From positions 62,001-126,000 of the forward strand of contig NXFV01000405.1 of NCBI GenBank assembly GCA_002803225.1: DNA of 64,000 nucleotides, written 5' to 3'. The notes beneath the pieces were generated by a model. The model was not told where the DNA came from. It did no database searches and worked only from the letters and a program-made list of their open reading frames with translations. Source of the DNA: Gamarada debralockiae. Lineage: Eukaryota; Ascomycota; Leotiomycetes; Helotiales; Hyphodiscaceae. A program made the position numbers and the translations under genes. Positions within the stretch are counted from its first letter, which is position 1, and every line of letters begins with the position of its first letter. Shown one piece after another: positions 11,423-21,926 of the stretch.

Positions 11423-12081
11423 CGTGCTGCCGCGACGCTTAACTCTGTATGTTGCGTGAAGTAGAAGTCCTAAAGCTACGTTACCGTGAAAGTTCGTGAT
11501 GTGTTTGCAGTCCCATTTCTTTACAGACCCAGCGCAAGAAACATGTTCTGCTTCTCCTCTGGCAGGTATTCTTCGCCACGGATTATTACTAATAATTTAG
11601 TAAGCCCTTGGTAAAAAAAAAAAAATTTTTTCTTCCTTAGAATGAATGTTAAATCATGCATTCGTCGTGTAGAGGGCCTTGCACTGCCAGGCGAGGCTAG
11701 ACATTACAAGAGCTTATTGCTCCAAAATTGGTTGAGTTCTTCTCTCGGAAAGGCGAGCCTCTAGGTCATAAAAGCTCTAGACTACAACAAATTCCCGAAA
11801 TAATCGGGGTTGCGATTAAATCTCTTCAATGAAGGTCTATATCTCAGTTCAGCATAGTTGATCGAATATCGTGGGCAGCAAAACGCGAAACGACACGCGA
11901 AGAAAATGCCGCATATTGCTTGCTAGGGATTATCGAGATATAACAATCTACATATTCCACTCTCTGTCCAATCTCGACTTGATATCCTAGATTTGAGACT
12001 TGATAATATCCATTTCCGCACAAATGATTGCTATGCTTTCCATCAAGCTTTCTTAGTGGTGTCAAAAATAGTGATTAACCA
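11423..12081. other. intergenic
   Basis: No coding signal. It contains an A/T homopolymer block at about 11611-11630 and lies 3' of the dynamin gene. Confidence 0.4.
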
Positions 12082-14381
12082 CTAGGTTTTGAGGATCTTC
12101 AAGGCGTTAGACAAATCTTCAATCTTCTTCACAAGTTTCGAACGGCGCGTCTTGGCAGGTTTGGTCTCACCGACGATCCGTTCGAGCTGCTCGGATTCCA
12201 GGTTGATAACCCAGTCCTGAGTGAAAACTTTCAGGGGACTAGAAGGGCCATGCAACAGGTAGTAGTCAACAGCGAGTTGAAAGACATTGTCAATGAACCG
12301 GTCCAGCGCCAAGCTGTAGTAAGCATGAAGAATGTCATGAATCTCTTCTTGCAACTGCTCCACATTGCTCTTGCCTTCAGCAGCTTTGGCAATGTCGTCC
12401 AAATTAACCATGTACTGAAGCCCTCCGTACTGCCTGGTGTCCTTTCTAGCCTTAGGACGCAGCAGCTCAGTGACTCGGTAGCCCCGAGCTTTCGAGAGAG
12501 CCTCGGTAAACTGTCGGTTAAGAGTGTAAGGCTGCTTGCGCTGTTCGACTTCGATCAATAGGCTCGCTTGGGCCATTGCCATCTTGTAGCGTTCCACTAG
12601 GCTCTCGAGGATTGCGGACCACAACTTGCCGCGGGCTTGCTCTTCCGGGCAGACGGAGCGAAGTGCGGCGGCGATGAAGCGATGAAGGGTGATGATGACT
12701 CTGCTCATATAGATCTTAGTCATGTCGCCCCACTTGCGTGACTGCTCTGCAAAAGCCGTAGAAACCAAGTTTGCGTTGAAAGTGCCAAGATCCAGGCCCC
12801 TGGATTGCAAATAGACATCATTGATCCATGCGGCAAAATCGTCACGCGGCATTGGTGTCCTATGCGGAGGGAGAGGGACAATGATGTCGCTGAGTTCAGC
12901 AAGCTCCCCCGGCGCAACATCGTCCACTCTTGCCTTTTGGAGTAGCACTCGCAGGTTGTCTATCATCAACTCGACTGGAGTTTCTTCACAATCGCAATCA
13001 GCAGGCATCTCATCTGCCACAGACGATACAGACAGGTCAAGTTTCTCGAAGTGTCGTGAATGGGCACCCTGTTGAAAATCGGCACTGAAAACATCGGTAA
13101 TGTTTACCATGTGAGTGATGAGACGAAGCTCGTCTTGGTCAAAAACTGGGTCCGCGTTATAATCGGCGGCCAATGCTGCCCTAGCACGATCCTGGAAAGT
13201 CTCAGCAATGCGACTAAGAAAACTGCGTTGCTCGCGCTCATGCTGGCGAGGTGGTCCAAGGCTGTTTAGTTCTCTCTTGCATTCTTTAATTTGATTGCTG
13301 ACATCCTGGAGCAATTTAGGAAACTCGCGTCGGGTAATCTCGACCAATAGCGACCTGAGCTGCTCTTTGAGGGCTGGGATGCCTACTCGATCCTGTGGAA
13401 GGTCAATCCATGGCTGCTTTCGGAAAATCTGATCAAGTTCCGACTGCTCCTTTGAGCCGCTACTCGCTCCACGATTGCGGACAAGGAAGTAGCCAAGAGT
13501 GAGTGGCCGTTTCTTGCCCTGAACAAGGTCGCAGACGGCGGCCTGCGCACTAGGTTCAAGTACTAAGTCGGGCTTGGTGAGCACACCGAGGGTACGCTCA
13601 CCATTCTTGTCGTAATCTTCCGCAAGCTCTAAGATCTCTTGCGTGGCAATGTCGACATTACTCGGCAGCACCGCTAAGATAATAGTGCGACCGTCTCTGA
13701 TATATCTCTTGACCAGGTCCTTCACCATGACCATGTCATCTTTAGTGGTTCCCTGCGTAGTGGTGCGGAAAATTCCTGGGACATCAATGATGGTGAGATA
13801 GTCCTCGTGAGGCCCCTGCACCTCGATCTTAAGGACGTCTTCGCTAAACACGGCGCCGTTCCCGGTTGAGATATCGGCCCGCAAACCCATTTTTTCATTG
13901 GCCTGATCTTTCTTGAGCTGTCTGAGTTGATCAGAGATATTCAAGTCTCACTAACCTTCTTCAAGATATCCACAAACTGCTCCCGAAATTCCAAACCCGA
14001 AGACACGCGCATGTGGAATGACTCGATATACTTCCTATGCTCCTCTGACGCGTGTGGGCCAGGAATAATTCGTATATCAACACAGTCATCGCTATTGCAT
14101 CGAGATGTGATCTGTGTTGCATGACGAGTGCAAAGGCTTTGGTCTTTAGGAAACGGAATTCCACTCAGGCTTTCCAGTAAGGAGGATTTGCCAGAGCTTT
14201 GATCTCCGACTACAACAAGCTGTTTTACGTGTGAGCTTATGTGGAATCATACTAAATATCGGCCTCCTGATCTTACCTGAGGGAGAGGCACATGTTGACC
14301 AATATTCAAGTCGCGGAGCTTGTCGACCTTTTCAAGCAATGCCGGGTTTGATAAGATGATAATGTCCCGGCTGACGGCCAT
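12082..14381 (-). CDS. dynamin-superfamily GTPase (729 aa, 3 exons)
   Basis: Exons 14381-14277, 14219-13956 and 13902-12082 total 2190 nt, in frame. The second intron (13955-13903) has a CTGAT-like branch and removes in-frame stops, giving FVDILKK joined to ANEKMGLRADIS. The GTPase domain spans roughly residues 28-300: G1 LVVVGDQSSGKSS, G3 DVPG in TIIDVPGIFRTTT, the dynamin signature LPSNVDIATQEIL, and G4 TKPD. A middle/stalk region and a C-terminal GED-like helix follow (DIAKAAEGKSNVEQLQEEIH, then KIEDLSNALKIL). There is no PH or Pro-rich domain, so it resembles the fungal Vps1/Mx-like relatives rather than classical dynamin. The likely role is GTP-driven membrane remodelling. Such genes are often multicopy in Pezizomycotina, and which paralogue this is cannot be told here. 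Confidence 0.9.
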
Positions 14382-15363
14382 TTTTTGAACTTATGGGCGG
14401 AGTAATCGATATGATGAGGATGTGTTTACTCATCAAGAGGAGGGTCAGCAAGAGTATTGGCTTGTTCGGGAAACCAGTGTTTAAATAGAAGAAGAATGTG
14501 GAATTTTGACTCCATCTTTGAGATCCATCCGTCCCTTTTATAAGCGAAGGAGTCATTCGTGCTGCTAAAAGTTTCGATAAGAGACGAAGAAGCAGCAGCT
14601 ATGCAGCGGTAGTGTCTCGGCGTTAGTACAGGGCTCGGCTCGCAGTTGGCTCTTTTTGAGGCCCTCAATATCCAAAAGAGTATCGCCAGCCTACCATATG
14701 CATGGTTGTGCAGCATTTTCGTCCATAAGAGCGCGAAGTTCCAGCAAAAGTGAAATTACCAATGCGGATTGATCAGGATACGAGAAATCGAGCGCAATTC
14801 TGGTGCTCTGATATCATCTGTGGTTGGCTCGTTGTGAGGCATGCATGTGCACTTCTCCCCAGTTGGCCAGTTTTGAGGCTGCGTTTACATTAAGGTCCAC
14901 GCAAGGCGTTTTATTAAGTCGCAAGGAAAATTTTCTTATTCTGCGGTTGGGTTGATGTGAGGCATGCATGTGCACTTCTCCCCAGTCGGCCAGTTTTGAG
15001 GCTGCTTTTGCTCTAAGCCCCACACCACAGCAGATTGCCGTAATGATTGGTCAACCACATTGGGCACAGCCTTATCGGATATGCAAGAAGCAGGCAGTCT
15101 CTCTGCGGAGACTTGAGTTGAATCAGCCTGACAAAGTAGTTGTGGAGAGAAAGATGAATATAAAGTCGGTGGTTGTCTCACTAAGAAAAGTGTTCTGAAG
15201 CAACCTCCCTCGCCTCGATCTCATACACTTTATCTCTCAAACAGTCCTGGGCATAGCTACTTTGTGAAGTGGCCCAGGACTGCACAGCTCTCAACTTCTT
15301 TTCTTTAAACAAGAGGAGCCGGGTCTCCTGTGCACTAAGCAGGAGGCCCGCACCGCCTGACCC
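14382..15363. other. intergenic / upstream region of the dynamin and C2H2 genes
   Basis: This region separates the divergent dynamin gene (start 14381) and the C2H2 gene. Besides the 49-bp direct repeat (separate entry) I see no coding signal. An upstream first exon of the C2H2 gene should lie here, because that gene has no usable ATG. Confidence 0.4.
14834..15005. repeat. 49-bp direct repeat, near identical
   Basis: Copies at 14834-14882 and 14957-15005 differ at one base (T/C) and are 123 bp apart. Both contain the palindromic core GCATGC and the string TGTGCACTTCTCCCCAG. Weaker similarity continues outward on both sides, so the duplicated unit was probably about 120 bp. It lies between the divergent dynamin and C2H2 genes. 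Confidence 0.8.
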
Positions 15364-16038
15364 TTGTCAAGCAACGAGCCGCGTGTTGGTAGAGCTTTAA
15401 GTCAACACGTCTCCTTTTACCGTTCGGACGACTACGGTCCTTCAGCACCCCCGTCAGAGGACTTCGAGTATTCCTACTATAGTGGGTTTGTGAGCGACGA
15501 CGCGCGCGAGTCTTACAGTGCGCGCGAAAGTTCCCCACCACTCGCTACTTGCTCGTTTTTATCGGAGAACGAGAGTGCCGACAGTGTCCATTCAGGATTA
15601 GGAGTTTCTTTTAGTGCTCAGCAAGACAATTTCTCGGGTTACAACCACTTTGACGCACACAACCTCCCTCACTCTCCTATACCAGATTCTGCCCACCCTT
15701 GGGATGAAACCCAGCAGCAGTCCTACGACTCAACCTCGGTCGAAACAACAGCAGAAATCCAGCAGCAGTCCTACGAATCGACCTCGGTCGAAACAACAGC
15801 AGGCTCTCAAGACGATAGCGCCTCTCGCCACCGTTGTGATATTTGCAACAAGAGCTTCGCTGGTGACAACGGTTTAAAGCGTCATGTCGAAACCATGCAT
15901 GAATATGGCCAGGTCTACTGGGTTTGTACTGTCAAGAGTTGTGGCAAATATGATAAGCCAGTCTTTAGGAAGGATAATTTCAGGCGGCACTGCAAGAAGA
16001 AACACCCTACGGTGAATCTCAAACAGTTTGGTCTCTGA
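15364..16038 (+). CDS. C2H2 zinc-finger protein (start not resolved)
   Basis: The open frame begins after a TGA at 15358, and the first in-frame ATG is near 15894, inside the zinc fingers. A start exon upstream is therefore implied; 15364 is only the start of the open frame. The N-terminal 150 residues are Ser/Tyr/Asp-rich and disordered, and include a 16-residue tandem repeat (QQQSYDSTSVETTA twice). Two C2H2 fingers follow: RCDICNKSFAGDNGLKRHVETMH, then one starting WVCTVKSCGKYDKPVFR and ending RHCKKKH. The second has the long inter-Cys/His spacing seen in fungal fingers of the type KPVFRKDNFRRH. It is probably a nuclear DNA-binding protein; the target is unknown. The finger pattern is similar to that in the gene at 35857-37020. 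Confidence 0.72.
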   Translation: MSSNEPRVGRALSQHVSFYRSDDYGPSAPPSEDFEYSYYSGFVSDDARESYSARESSPPLATCSFLSENESADSVHSGLGVSFSAQQDNFSGYNHFDAHNLPHSPIPDSAHPWDETQQQSYDSTSVETTAEIQQQSYESTSVETTAGSQDDSASRHRCDICNKSFAGDNGLKRHVETMHEYGQVYWVCTVKSCGKYDKPVFRKDNFRRHCKKKHPTVNLKQFGL

Positions 16039-16674
16039 ATATGCACGTGTCTGCGTTTCCTTTGGCAGGGAAGCCATCGTATAAGACCCCTCAGGATCGA
16101 AGGTCTTTGCAATGTCTTGTCATCGCGCTAGAGGAGGTAGATCGTCATTGCAGGTCATTATGTGTAGTGTATCTCCAAATCATCTAGTCCGAGACTGATG
16201 ATCCCCAGATCCACGAAACGCAACGACTGTATTTTATTTACAGACCAATGATAAAATATAACTACGTGTTGCAACCTCTCGACTGTCTCTTTAACATGTC
16301 CATTTGCCGGAGCATATCGGGCGTGTTCGAATGAGTAATCAGTGACTCTGGTTCTAGGCAGATAGTGCTGCCTGCTGAGTCACATGGCATCACATGACTC
16401 TGAGACCACTTGATCAGTATGACAGTGCGACGTGTTCTATGAGTCATAGGGAGGATTTCTGTCCATAAGTACAGACTACTGTACTTGGTTTGTTCATTAG
16501 TATCTCCAGTATCTTTACAGCCTTAATAATCCAACCGCATTCCCCTACCCTTTTCATCCATCACGTGACTATAATGCTAGAGGGCGACTTTGCAGATCTT
16601 TCGTCGCCAGACAGGCGTCTTACACCACAACTTATCATTCAGACTGAATCCCAAGACGGTTGGGCTGCAAATGA
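16039..16674. other. intergenic
   Basis: No coding signal on either strand. It lies 3' of the C2H2 gene and 3' of the broken fragment on the minus strand. Confidence 0.4.
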
Positions 16675-17100
16675 TTAAATTGTCTTCGTCTTGCAAGTCG
16701 AGATCCACGCGCTGACCTTGACCTGGTCGGCCCCCGGCGGCGGAGATGGACGATCCTCGAAAAAGTCAAGGAGATCAATGATATTGGTATCACTCGAGCA
16801 GCTGTTGCCGGTCTTAATGGTTGACCTGAGGTAGTTGGGATTGAACTTCCGGAACTGGGCCGCATCGACTATGATTCTGCTCGCGATAGATATCGCGACC
16901 GCCTCTCCTTTCGTTACTGGAACACTTTGCCACTGTACTGGAGATGCCGAACGCTCCTCAAAGAGGCGAATTTCTGACCGCACTCAACCAGGTCCGCCCT
17001 GACCTGTTTTCCATTTTGGTGGTATTGCAGAGGGAAAACGTCGAGAGAGTTGATGGGTACTCCAAGGGCAACCACAAAATATAGCCATCACATATATCCC
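16675..17100 (-). pseudogene. fragment of a large AAA+ ATPase N-terminal region (DUF7025-like)
   Basis: On the minus strand the frame from about 17090 reads INSLDVFPLQYHQNG, then VRADLVECGQKFASL, then a YSGKVF block. It then stops and resumes one frame over as SIASRIIVDAAQFRKFNPNY down to 16675. Both parts resemble, in the right order, the DUF7025 region that precedes the AAA ATPase domain in large fungal proteins; this is from memory of the family. The join at about 16920 is a frame break with TAA directly after VFQ. No Walker A/B ATPase portion follows. It is a short, frameshifted relic of a much larger gene. Confidence 0.6.
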
Positions 17101-17186
17101 ATATATCCCATAACGCCGCGGATTCGTAACGTAAAATTCATGACAGTAAATGCTCCAAACTTTGCAATGGCTCGATGTTATATGCT

Positions 17187-17617
17187 TTATGGAATCAAAT
17201 CTTCTGTTCCCTGCTGATACTTCATGAATGTCTGCAACTCCTTCTCATTCGTCTCACGTATTAACTTCTCAATCTCCAATTCCTCATCGTTTAGATCCCC
17301 TCTTTCAACTCACGCTCTTCACGACAGTGGCCACATATAGCTTGCACCCGCACACCCATTCTCTCCTCCAAGTATGCCGGCCAGTTTTTTGCATAGTACC
17401 CTGAAATTACTAGTTTCTCCAGCCCTCGGATCTTTCCTGGGACATGATTATCGGTGGATTCGCGAAAGACGAGGTCGCCGTCGGGTTTGCGCTCCAAGAG
17501 GCGCATTGTGAGGCATGAAGAGCAGGCTGGGCACGTTCTCAGACAAACGCTACTCGAGTAGCTCGTTAAACATATCGGCGCAAAATCTGTATCACAAGCG
17601 TCAACGAAGAGATGCAC
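17187..17617 (-). pseudogene. Cys-rich hypothetical fragment with a frame break
   Basis: The frame 17617-17291 contains a Cys cluster (CLRTCPACSSCLTMRL) and the conserved-looking block PGKIRGLEKLVISGYYAKNW, then ends at a TAA inside KEGI. One frame over, sense resumes as DLNDEELEIEKLIRETNEKE and ends at 17187. A single base lost or gained in the G-run near 17299-17302 would join them. The 5' end lacks an ATG; GATACAG at about 17590 may be a splice acceptor for an upstream exon that I cannot place. Family not recognised. Confidence 0.4.
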
Positions 17618-17774
17618 AGAGTTATTGGGGAGGTCTTAGACGTTGGCGCTGATCTGGTGTTCGCTGCCAGTAAAGGCTGCGCATGGTGCAGTTTGGCCTT
17701 GCGTCAGCCACAGTCTTGAACAGCCACAAGCTTGGCAGATGATTACATAAGTGAAATTACATCGTAACTTAATT

Positions 17775-17960
17775 ACATGGGTGCCAGCCTGCGGCTCACA
17801 CGAAGCCTTCGAAATGTGCCGAAATATTGGAACTTAGAAAGACATGTTAGAATAATCTGTTGATAAGAGTACGGTCAATGAAATCGACAAAGTTTTAGGT
17901 ATGATGCACAGTCGGTCATATGTAAGCGGACACGTGATAAATTCGAATACAAAACAGGGA
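17775..17960 (+). repeat. dispersed repeat, copy 1 (with hairpin module A)
   Basis: This copy aligns end to end with about 25023-25215. Shared blocks include ACATGGGTGCCAGCCT-CGG, CTCACACGAAGCCTTCGAAA, TATTGGAA, AGAATAA-C-GTTGAT and GACACGTGA. Both copies are in the same orientation. This one lacks the left arm (CTTCGAAGGC) present in copy 2. The inner palindrome AGCC-TGC-GGCT is kept. Confidence 0.7.
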
Positions 17961-18073
17961 CTCATAAAACAGAGGTCCAAGTGTGGATTATATTTATGCC
18001 GAGAGCTGGAAACATTTTCGGGAAAACACCAAGACCAGACCAAAGAAGGGCCGAACCCACAGAGCTCTCCAAT

Positions 18074-18118
18074 CTTCGAAGAACCTTCTTATTTTTGGCA
18101 AAGCAAAATTTCGAAGGC
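18074..18118 (+). repeat. hairpin module C, copy 1
   Basis: The outer left arm CTTCGAAG is followed by AACCTTCTT, an imperfect inner hairpin (ATTTTTGGC...GCAAAAT), and the right arm TTTCGAAGGC. It is the same design as the module at 21341-21379. Confidence 0.65.
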
Positions 18119-18391
18119 AATAAAATTCTGCGCTTCGGATCATGTGATGATTTGATGTCGGTAGGCACACTAGAAGAAGGCTGGTTAAGCGAGAGGTCGT
18201 TGCCTACCCCACCTTGTTCATGACCTGTCGTGCCCTTTGGAGTCCCATGCTTACGTGCTCTTCATTTCAGGCCTTGCAATCATCCACACAGACTATACAT
18301 GGGTTCGCCGGTGGCTGCCACCATTGGATTTGCTTCTGGTCTCGAACACCCTGTCGATAGAGCATGAGAAGTTGCATCGAAATTCGATAAA

Positions 18392-20743
18392 ATGCCAATC
18401 AAGAATGACAGGGGGGGATATTTGTACTACAGCTTTCCGGCCTCTGGATCTGAAGAGCAACAATTTCCATGGCTCCTCAGCGGCGACGCTAAATACAGAG
18501 AAAGCTGGGCAAATTTGTGCTTCAACTGTGGACAGCTTGATTTCTTATTCCTCTTTCGACAACGGGCATTCCCAAGTCCCGCTAACGCGCCCTACGATGG
18601 AGAGGAAGCGCGATGGTGGCGAGGCATTCTACTAGGTACGCTCGAAGAGATCAAAAACAAAGAAAATTGCGAGTTCTGTCGTCTTGTTTGTCATTATCTT
18701 GAGCGTGAAAAAGCTCTAAGCGTATTCCAAGTTCAAGCTCCTCTGCAATATATACGAATCTTCCTTTGGAACAAGAAGGCCCCCGAGGGAAACTGGATTG
18801 AAGAGTGGAATGATTGTGGTTCGCTGGATAGCATTCTACGATTAGATGTTCACCAAGAACGTAGTAGCTACTCGCCACGCCATGGACTGCATCTTATCCG
18901 GCCTGAAGATACGAATGCGTATCTCTCGGGGAGAGATATAGGCGACACAGTTGATTTCACGCGCATTGACCGATGGTTACGAGAGTGCAGCGACAATGAT
19001 AATGAGGCATTCGCCATTCTGGACAGTATCACAAGCGAAAGCAAGCTGAGTAAGACTCGCTATATAGATGTCAAGCTGGAATGCCTTGTGGAGATGTCCG
19101 ACCATCAAATGCAAGAGCATGTCTACGCGGCGTTGAGCTACGTCTGGGGAATGAAGCAAACATTCGTTCTAAACACTGCTAGTGAAAGAAAACTCTTCGA
19201 ACCGAACTCCATACGTACCGATGATCCCCTCATACCAAGGACTATCCGGGATGCAATAATGGTTTGCAAGGCTCTTCGTCTCCAGTACCTATGGATTGAC
19301 AGCCTCTGTATCAACCAAGACGGAAACGATAAGCATGATCAGATCCAAAATATGCACCAGATCTACCGCCTTGCCAAATTGACCCTCGTTGCTGCACATG
19401 GTGTAGACGCAAATGCATGCTTGCCTGGAGTGCGGTCTGGATCTCGAGCGCAGATCCAGTCTATCGCCCATGTGCGCGATCTTAAAATCGCCGCAAAACA
19501 TCAACTACTTCGAGAGGCTGTTGAGAAAACCACGTGGAACTCGCGAGGGTGGACTTATCAGGAGTGCATGCTGTCGCGAAGAAAGCTGATATTCACGTCC
19601 GAGCAAGTCTACTTCTCATGCACGCACGGCCATGCTTCGGAGGATTTTCGCGAACCGATCCACAAAATGCCGCCGAGATTTCCTAATAGCTTCTTGTACG
19701 GCCATCCGTATAATTTGCGGATTACTGGGCGTGTCAATTGGGAGATCTACGGTGAATTGGTATACATGTACTCCAAACGTTATTTGACCTACGAAACCGA
19801 TATACTTAATGCCTTTGCGGCGCTACTGTTCCTCTCGAGCGAGATCTTATTCCTGAAGAGCCTTATGGTCTTCGGCATACCGCTTTGCTCGCTTGATGCC
19901 GGTTTACTCTGGTTGAGAATCCACAACAACGGGCTTCGACAACGGATATGTCGCAAGTCCTATGAGGAAGCAACCTATCCGAGCTGGTCATGGGTCTCTA
20001 AGGTCGGTGCCGTCAATTTTTGCGGTGACCAGGCAATCACCCGTCTCAAGTGGGTGGACGCCGCAGATGGAACAACAATTCTCTCTGAGCGATGCACAGG
20101 CAAGCCAGCAGCGGACTGGATTGGTTGGTCAGACTGGGTGGACATAGAGCACCATGATAGCTTCGGAAATCCGTTCAAAGCTTATATCCCGAAGCACGGA
20201 GGTCAATCCCTCAAATATATTCATCCTATCGACAAGACAAGTTGGGATCAGAGCCCCATGGACGCCAACACTGGAATCCTGCATCTGCTCGCTGAGGTTG
20301 CACAGTTCGATGTCAAAGCAAGAGCCTTTCGCAACGGGCACAAAAACATGACTATCCTTGACTCAGAGGGTAAAATAGCGGGAGAGATCACATATGATAA
20401 ATCTGTTCCCGACGAATTTTTTGGGAAGTACAGCCTTATAAAGGTCTCACAGACGACCGTACACCCTTTCATCACCAATGACCCGGCATGGGATCCCGAG
20501 AGAAAGTCACTTGCTGGTGTCCAGGGAGAACCTGGCATCAACCCAACCTCTTGTATTGAGGGTGTAACTCTAAACTGCGACTTCGACTTGTCTAAGTATA
20601 ACTGGAACATATGCTATTGTCTCTACCATGTCTTAATGGTGGAATGGAAGAACGGTCTAGCGTTCAGGCTGGGTGCGGGCCTGATTCATATTCACGCTTT
20701 TGATGCTGCGTCACCAGTGGAGATGAAAGTATTGCTTAGATAG
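18392..20743 (+). CDS. HET-domain protein (783 aa, intronless)
   Basis: This is a single uninterrupted frame with a clean ATG. The HET domain (PF06985; heterokaryon incompatibility, linked to programmed death after fusion of unlike cells) spans about residues 243-400. Its blocks are YAALSYVWG near 245, LQYLWIDSLCINQDG near 298, then YRLAKLTLVAAHG, and WNSRGWTYQECMLSRRKLIF near 382. The first 240 residues include CXXC-type pairs (CFNCG, CEFCRLVC) typical of the zinc-binding-like N-termini of long HET proteins. The C-terminal 380 residues are variable and contain YPSWSWVSKVGAVNF, the usual WSW signature. There is no NACHT, WD40 or ankyrin partner domain. The role in non-self recognition is inferred from the domain; most HET paralogues have no proven incompatibility function. 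Confidence 0.93.
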   Translation: MPIKNDRGGYLYYSFPASGSEEQQFPWLLSGDAKYRESWANLCFNCGQLDFLFLFRQRAFPSPANAPYDGEEARWWRGILLGTLEEIKNKENCEFCRLVCHYLEREKALSVFQVQAPLQYIRIFLWNKKAPEGNWIEEWNDCGSLDSILRLDVHQERSSYSPRHGLHLIRPEDTNAYLSGRDIGDTVDFTRIDRWLRECSDNDNEAFAILDSITSESKLSKTRYIDVKLECLVEMSDHQMQEHVYAALSYVWGMKQTFVLNTASERKLFEPNSIRTDDPLIPRTIRDAIMVCKALRLQYLWIDSLCINQDGNDKHDQIQNMHQIYRLAKLTLVAAHGVDANACLPGVRSGSRAQIQSIAHVRDLKIAAKHQLLREAVEKTTWNSRGWTYQECMLSRRKLIFTSEQVYFSCTHGHASEDFREPIHKMPPRFPNSFLYGHPYNLRITGRVNWEIYGELVYMYSKRYLTYETDILNAFAALLFLSSEILFLKSLMVFGIPLCSLDAGLLWLRIHNNGLRQRICRKSYEEATYPSWSWVSKVGAVNFCGDQAITRLKWVDAADGTTILSERCTGKPAADWIGWSDWVDIEHHDSFGNPFKAYIPKHGGQSLKYIHPIDKTSWDQSPMDANTGILHLLAEVAQFDVKARAFRNGHKNMTILDSEGKIAGEITYDKSVPDEFFGKYSLIKVSQTTVHPFITNDPAWDPERKSLAGVQGEPGINPTSCIEGVTLNCDFDLSKYNWNICYCLYHVLMVEWKNGLAFRLGAGLIHIHAFDAASPVEMKVLLR

Positions 20744-21926
20744 AAAATAGTAAGATTTTTCCTGCTCATGTTTAGGGCTTTCTCTTGGTTAAGGTTAGAG
20801 GTCTAACCGCCTAGCTGGTGGCTGTTCTCCTACATTAAGCTCAGGCACTTACAATCCGGCTACTGGCACTCAGGGCCGCTCTAGACCGTGGGCTAGATTG
20901 CCGAGATCCAGAAGGAGTAGATAGAAGAGACATCATCACGATTATTATCATAAATAGAACCAAAGAAAAAAAAATAGAATGAATTGGCTGTACAAACCGT
21001 TCTCATCAGAAACATCGCGGGGTCTCAGGTCACCAAAAAGCAAATAACTTACACACCAAGCCGAAACCCGAACTTGTCTCAACAACCTAGACAATACGGA
21101 AGGCGGAGGCATAGGCGATAATATATAAAAGAAACGGATTACTCAGAGGCCAAGCACGGATTATATTTGCAGCGAATTGAAGAAATACACGAAACATCGT
21201 CGGAAGGCGCCAAGGCCGGATCAGAGCCAGGACTAACTATTTTTAGTAACAAACGGAGAAAGGAAAGTCCGAAGCCCGCGCCCTCTCTTGTCGAAGAACC
21301 TTCTCTCTGAGCTTTTCAGCTCATTTCGAAGGCAAGGCATAACCTTCTTATTTTATCCTACGGATAAAATTTCGAAGGCATTTAAACTAAGCTATATTGC
21401 CAAAACGCTTCTGGCTTAGTATAATTCTGGCTAGCAGAGTCTTAATCCTATTATACATACGCCACATCTCTCTTATATCACGTGTAAGCTAAGCTAAATT
21501 TGTCTAAATTTAAATGACCAAGGATTATAGGTGCCTGGCATAATTCTTTTCAACCTAACTGATCAGGCTGCTGCTTTGCGCTAACATTCTACTGTGATCG
21601 GGCCCCAAATCTCCCCGCTCGATTTCATAGTTATCCTCTACATCCCGTCCTTCGACATCACCCCATTATAGTGTGCTCCACCAGCCGCATCATTATCCTG
21701 TCAAACCCCCTAGCTGGATTAGTCTTGGAGCTATTCTTTATTTTTGTGCCGAAATAAACGGACTTATCTTGTCAGGGTCACCAAGCGGCGTCTACTGCTC
21801 ATTGGCAGCCTTGTAAGAAAGCCTCCTCAAACTGTTCAAAAAGGAAGTTGAGCTTACTAGCGACTGTAACGGGGTCTTGTAGGACCAGAATAATCAACTA
21901 CTATCCAAGAAACACCGCCGCTAGCA
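20744..21926. other. repeat-rich spacer between the two HET genes
   Basis: No frame of note. The string AAACGGAGAAA...GTCCGAAGCCCGCGCCCTCTCTTGTCGAAG (21251-21296, with gaps) matches segments upstream of the modules at 25013 and 25852, so the dispersed repeat is longer than the hairpins alone. AT-rich filler flanks it. Confidence 0.45.
21291..21379 (+). repeat. tandem hairpin modules B and C
   Basis: Module B (21291-21332) contains the perfect stem TGAGCT-TTTC-AGCTCA. Module C (21341-21379) contains the perfect 9-bp stem ATTTTATCC-TAC-GGATAAAAT. Each begins with ACCTTCT and ends with TTCGAAGGC, so CCTTC can also pair with GAAGG around the inner stem. Confidence 0.75.

Larger units (their letters stand above)
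17618..18391. other. repeat-bearing spacer upstream of the first HET gene
   Basis: It holds one diverged copy of a dispersed repeat (17775-17960) and one hairpin module (18074-18118), listed separately. The remainder shows no coding signal. The ATG of the HET gene at 18392 follows. Confidence 0.4.

Noticed and set aside
20760..20900. Possible tRNA or SINE-like segment (GGTTA...GGTCTAACCGCC)
   Set aside because: I could not fold a cloverleaf with proper D and T arms or find a B-box-like GGTTCGA string.
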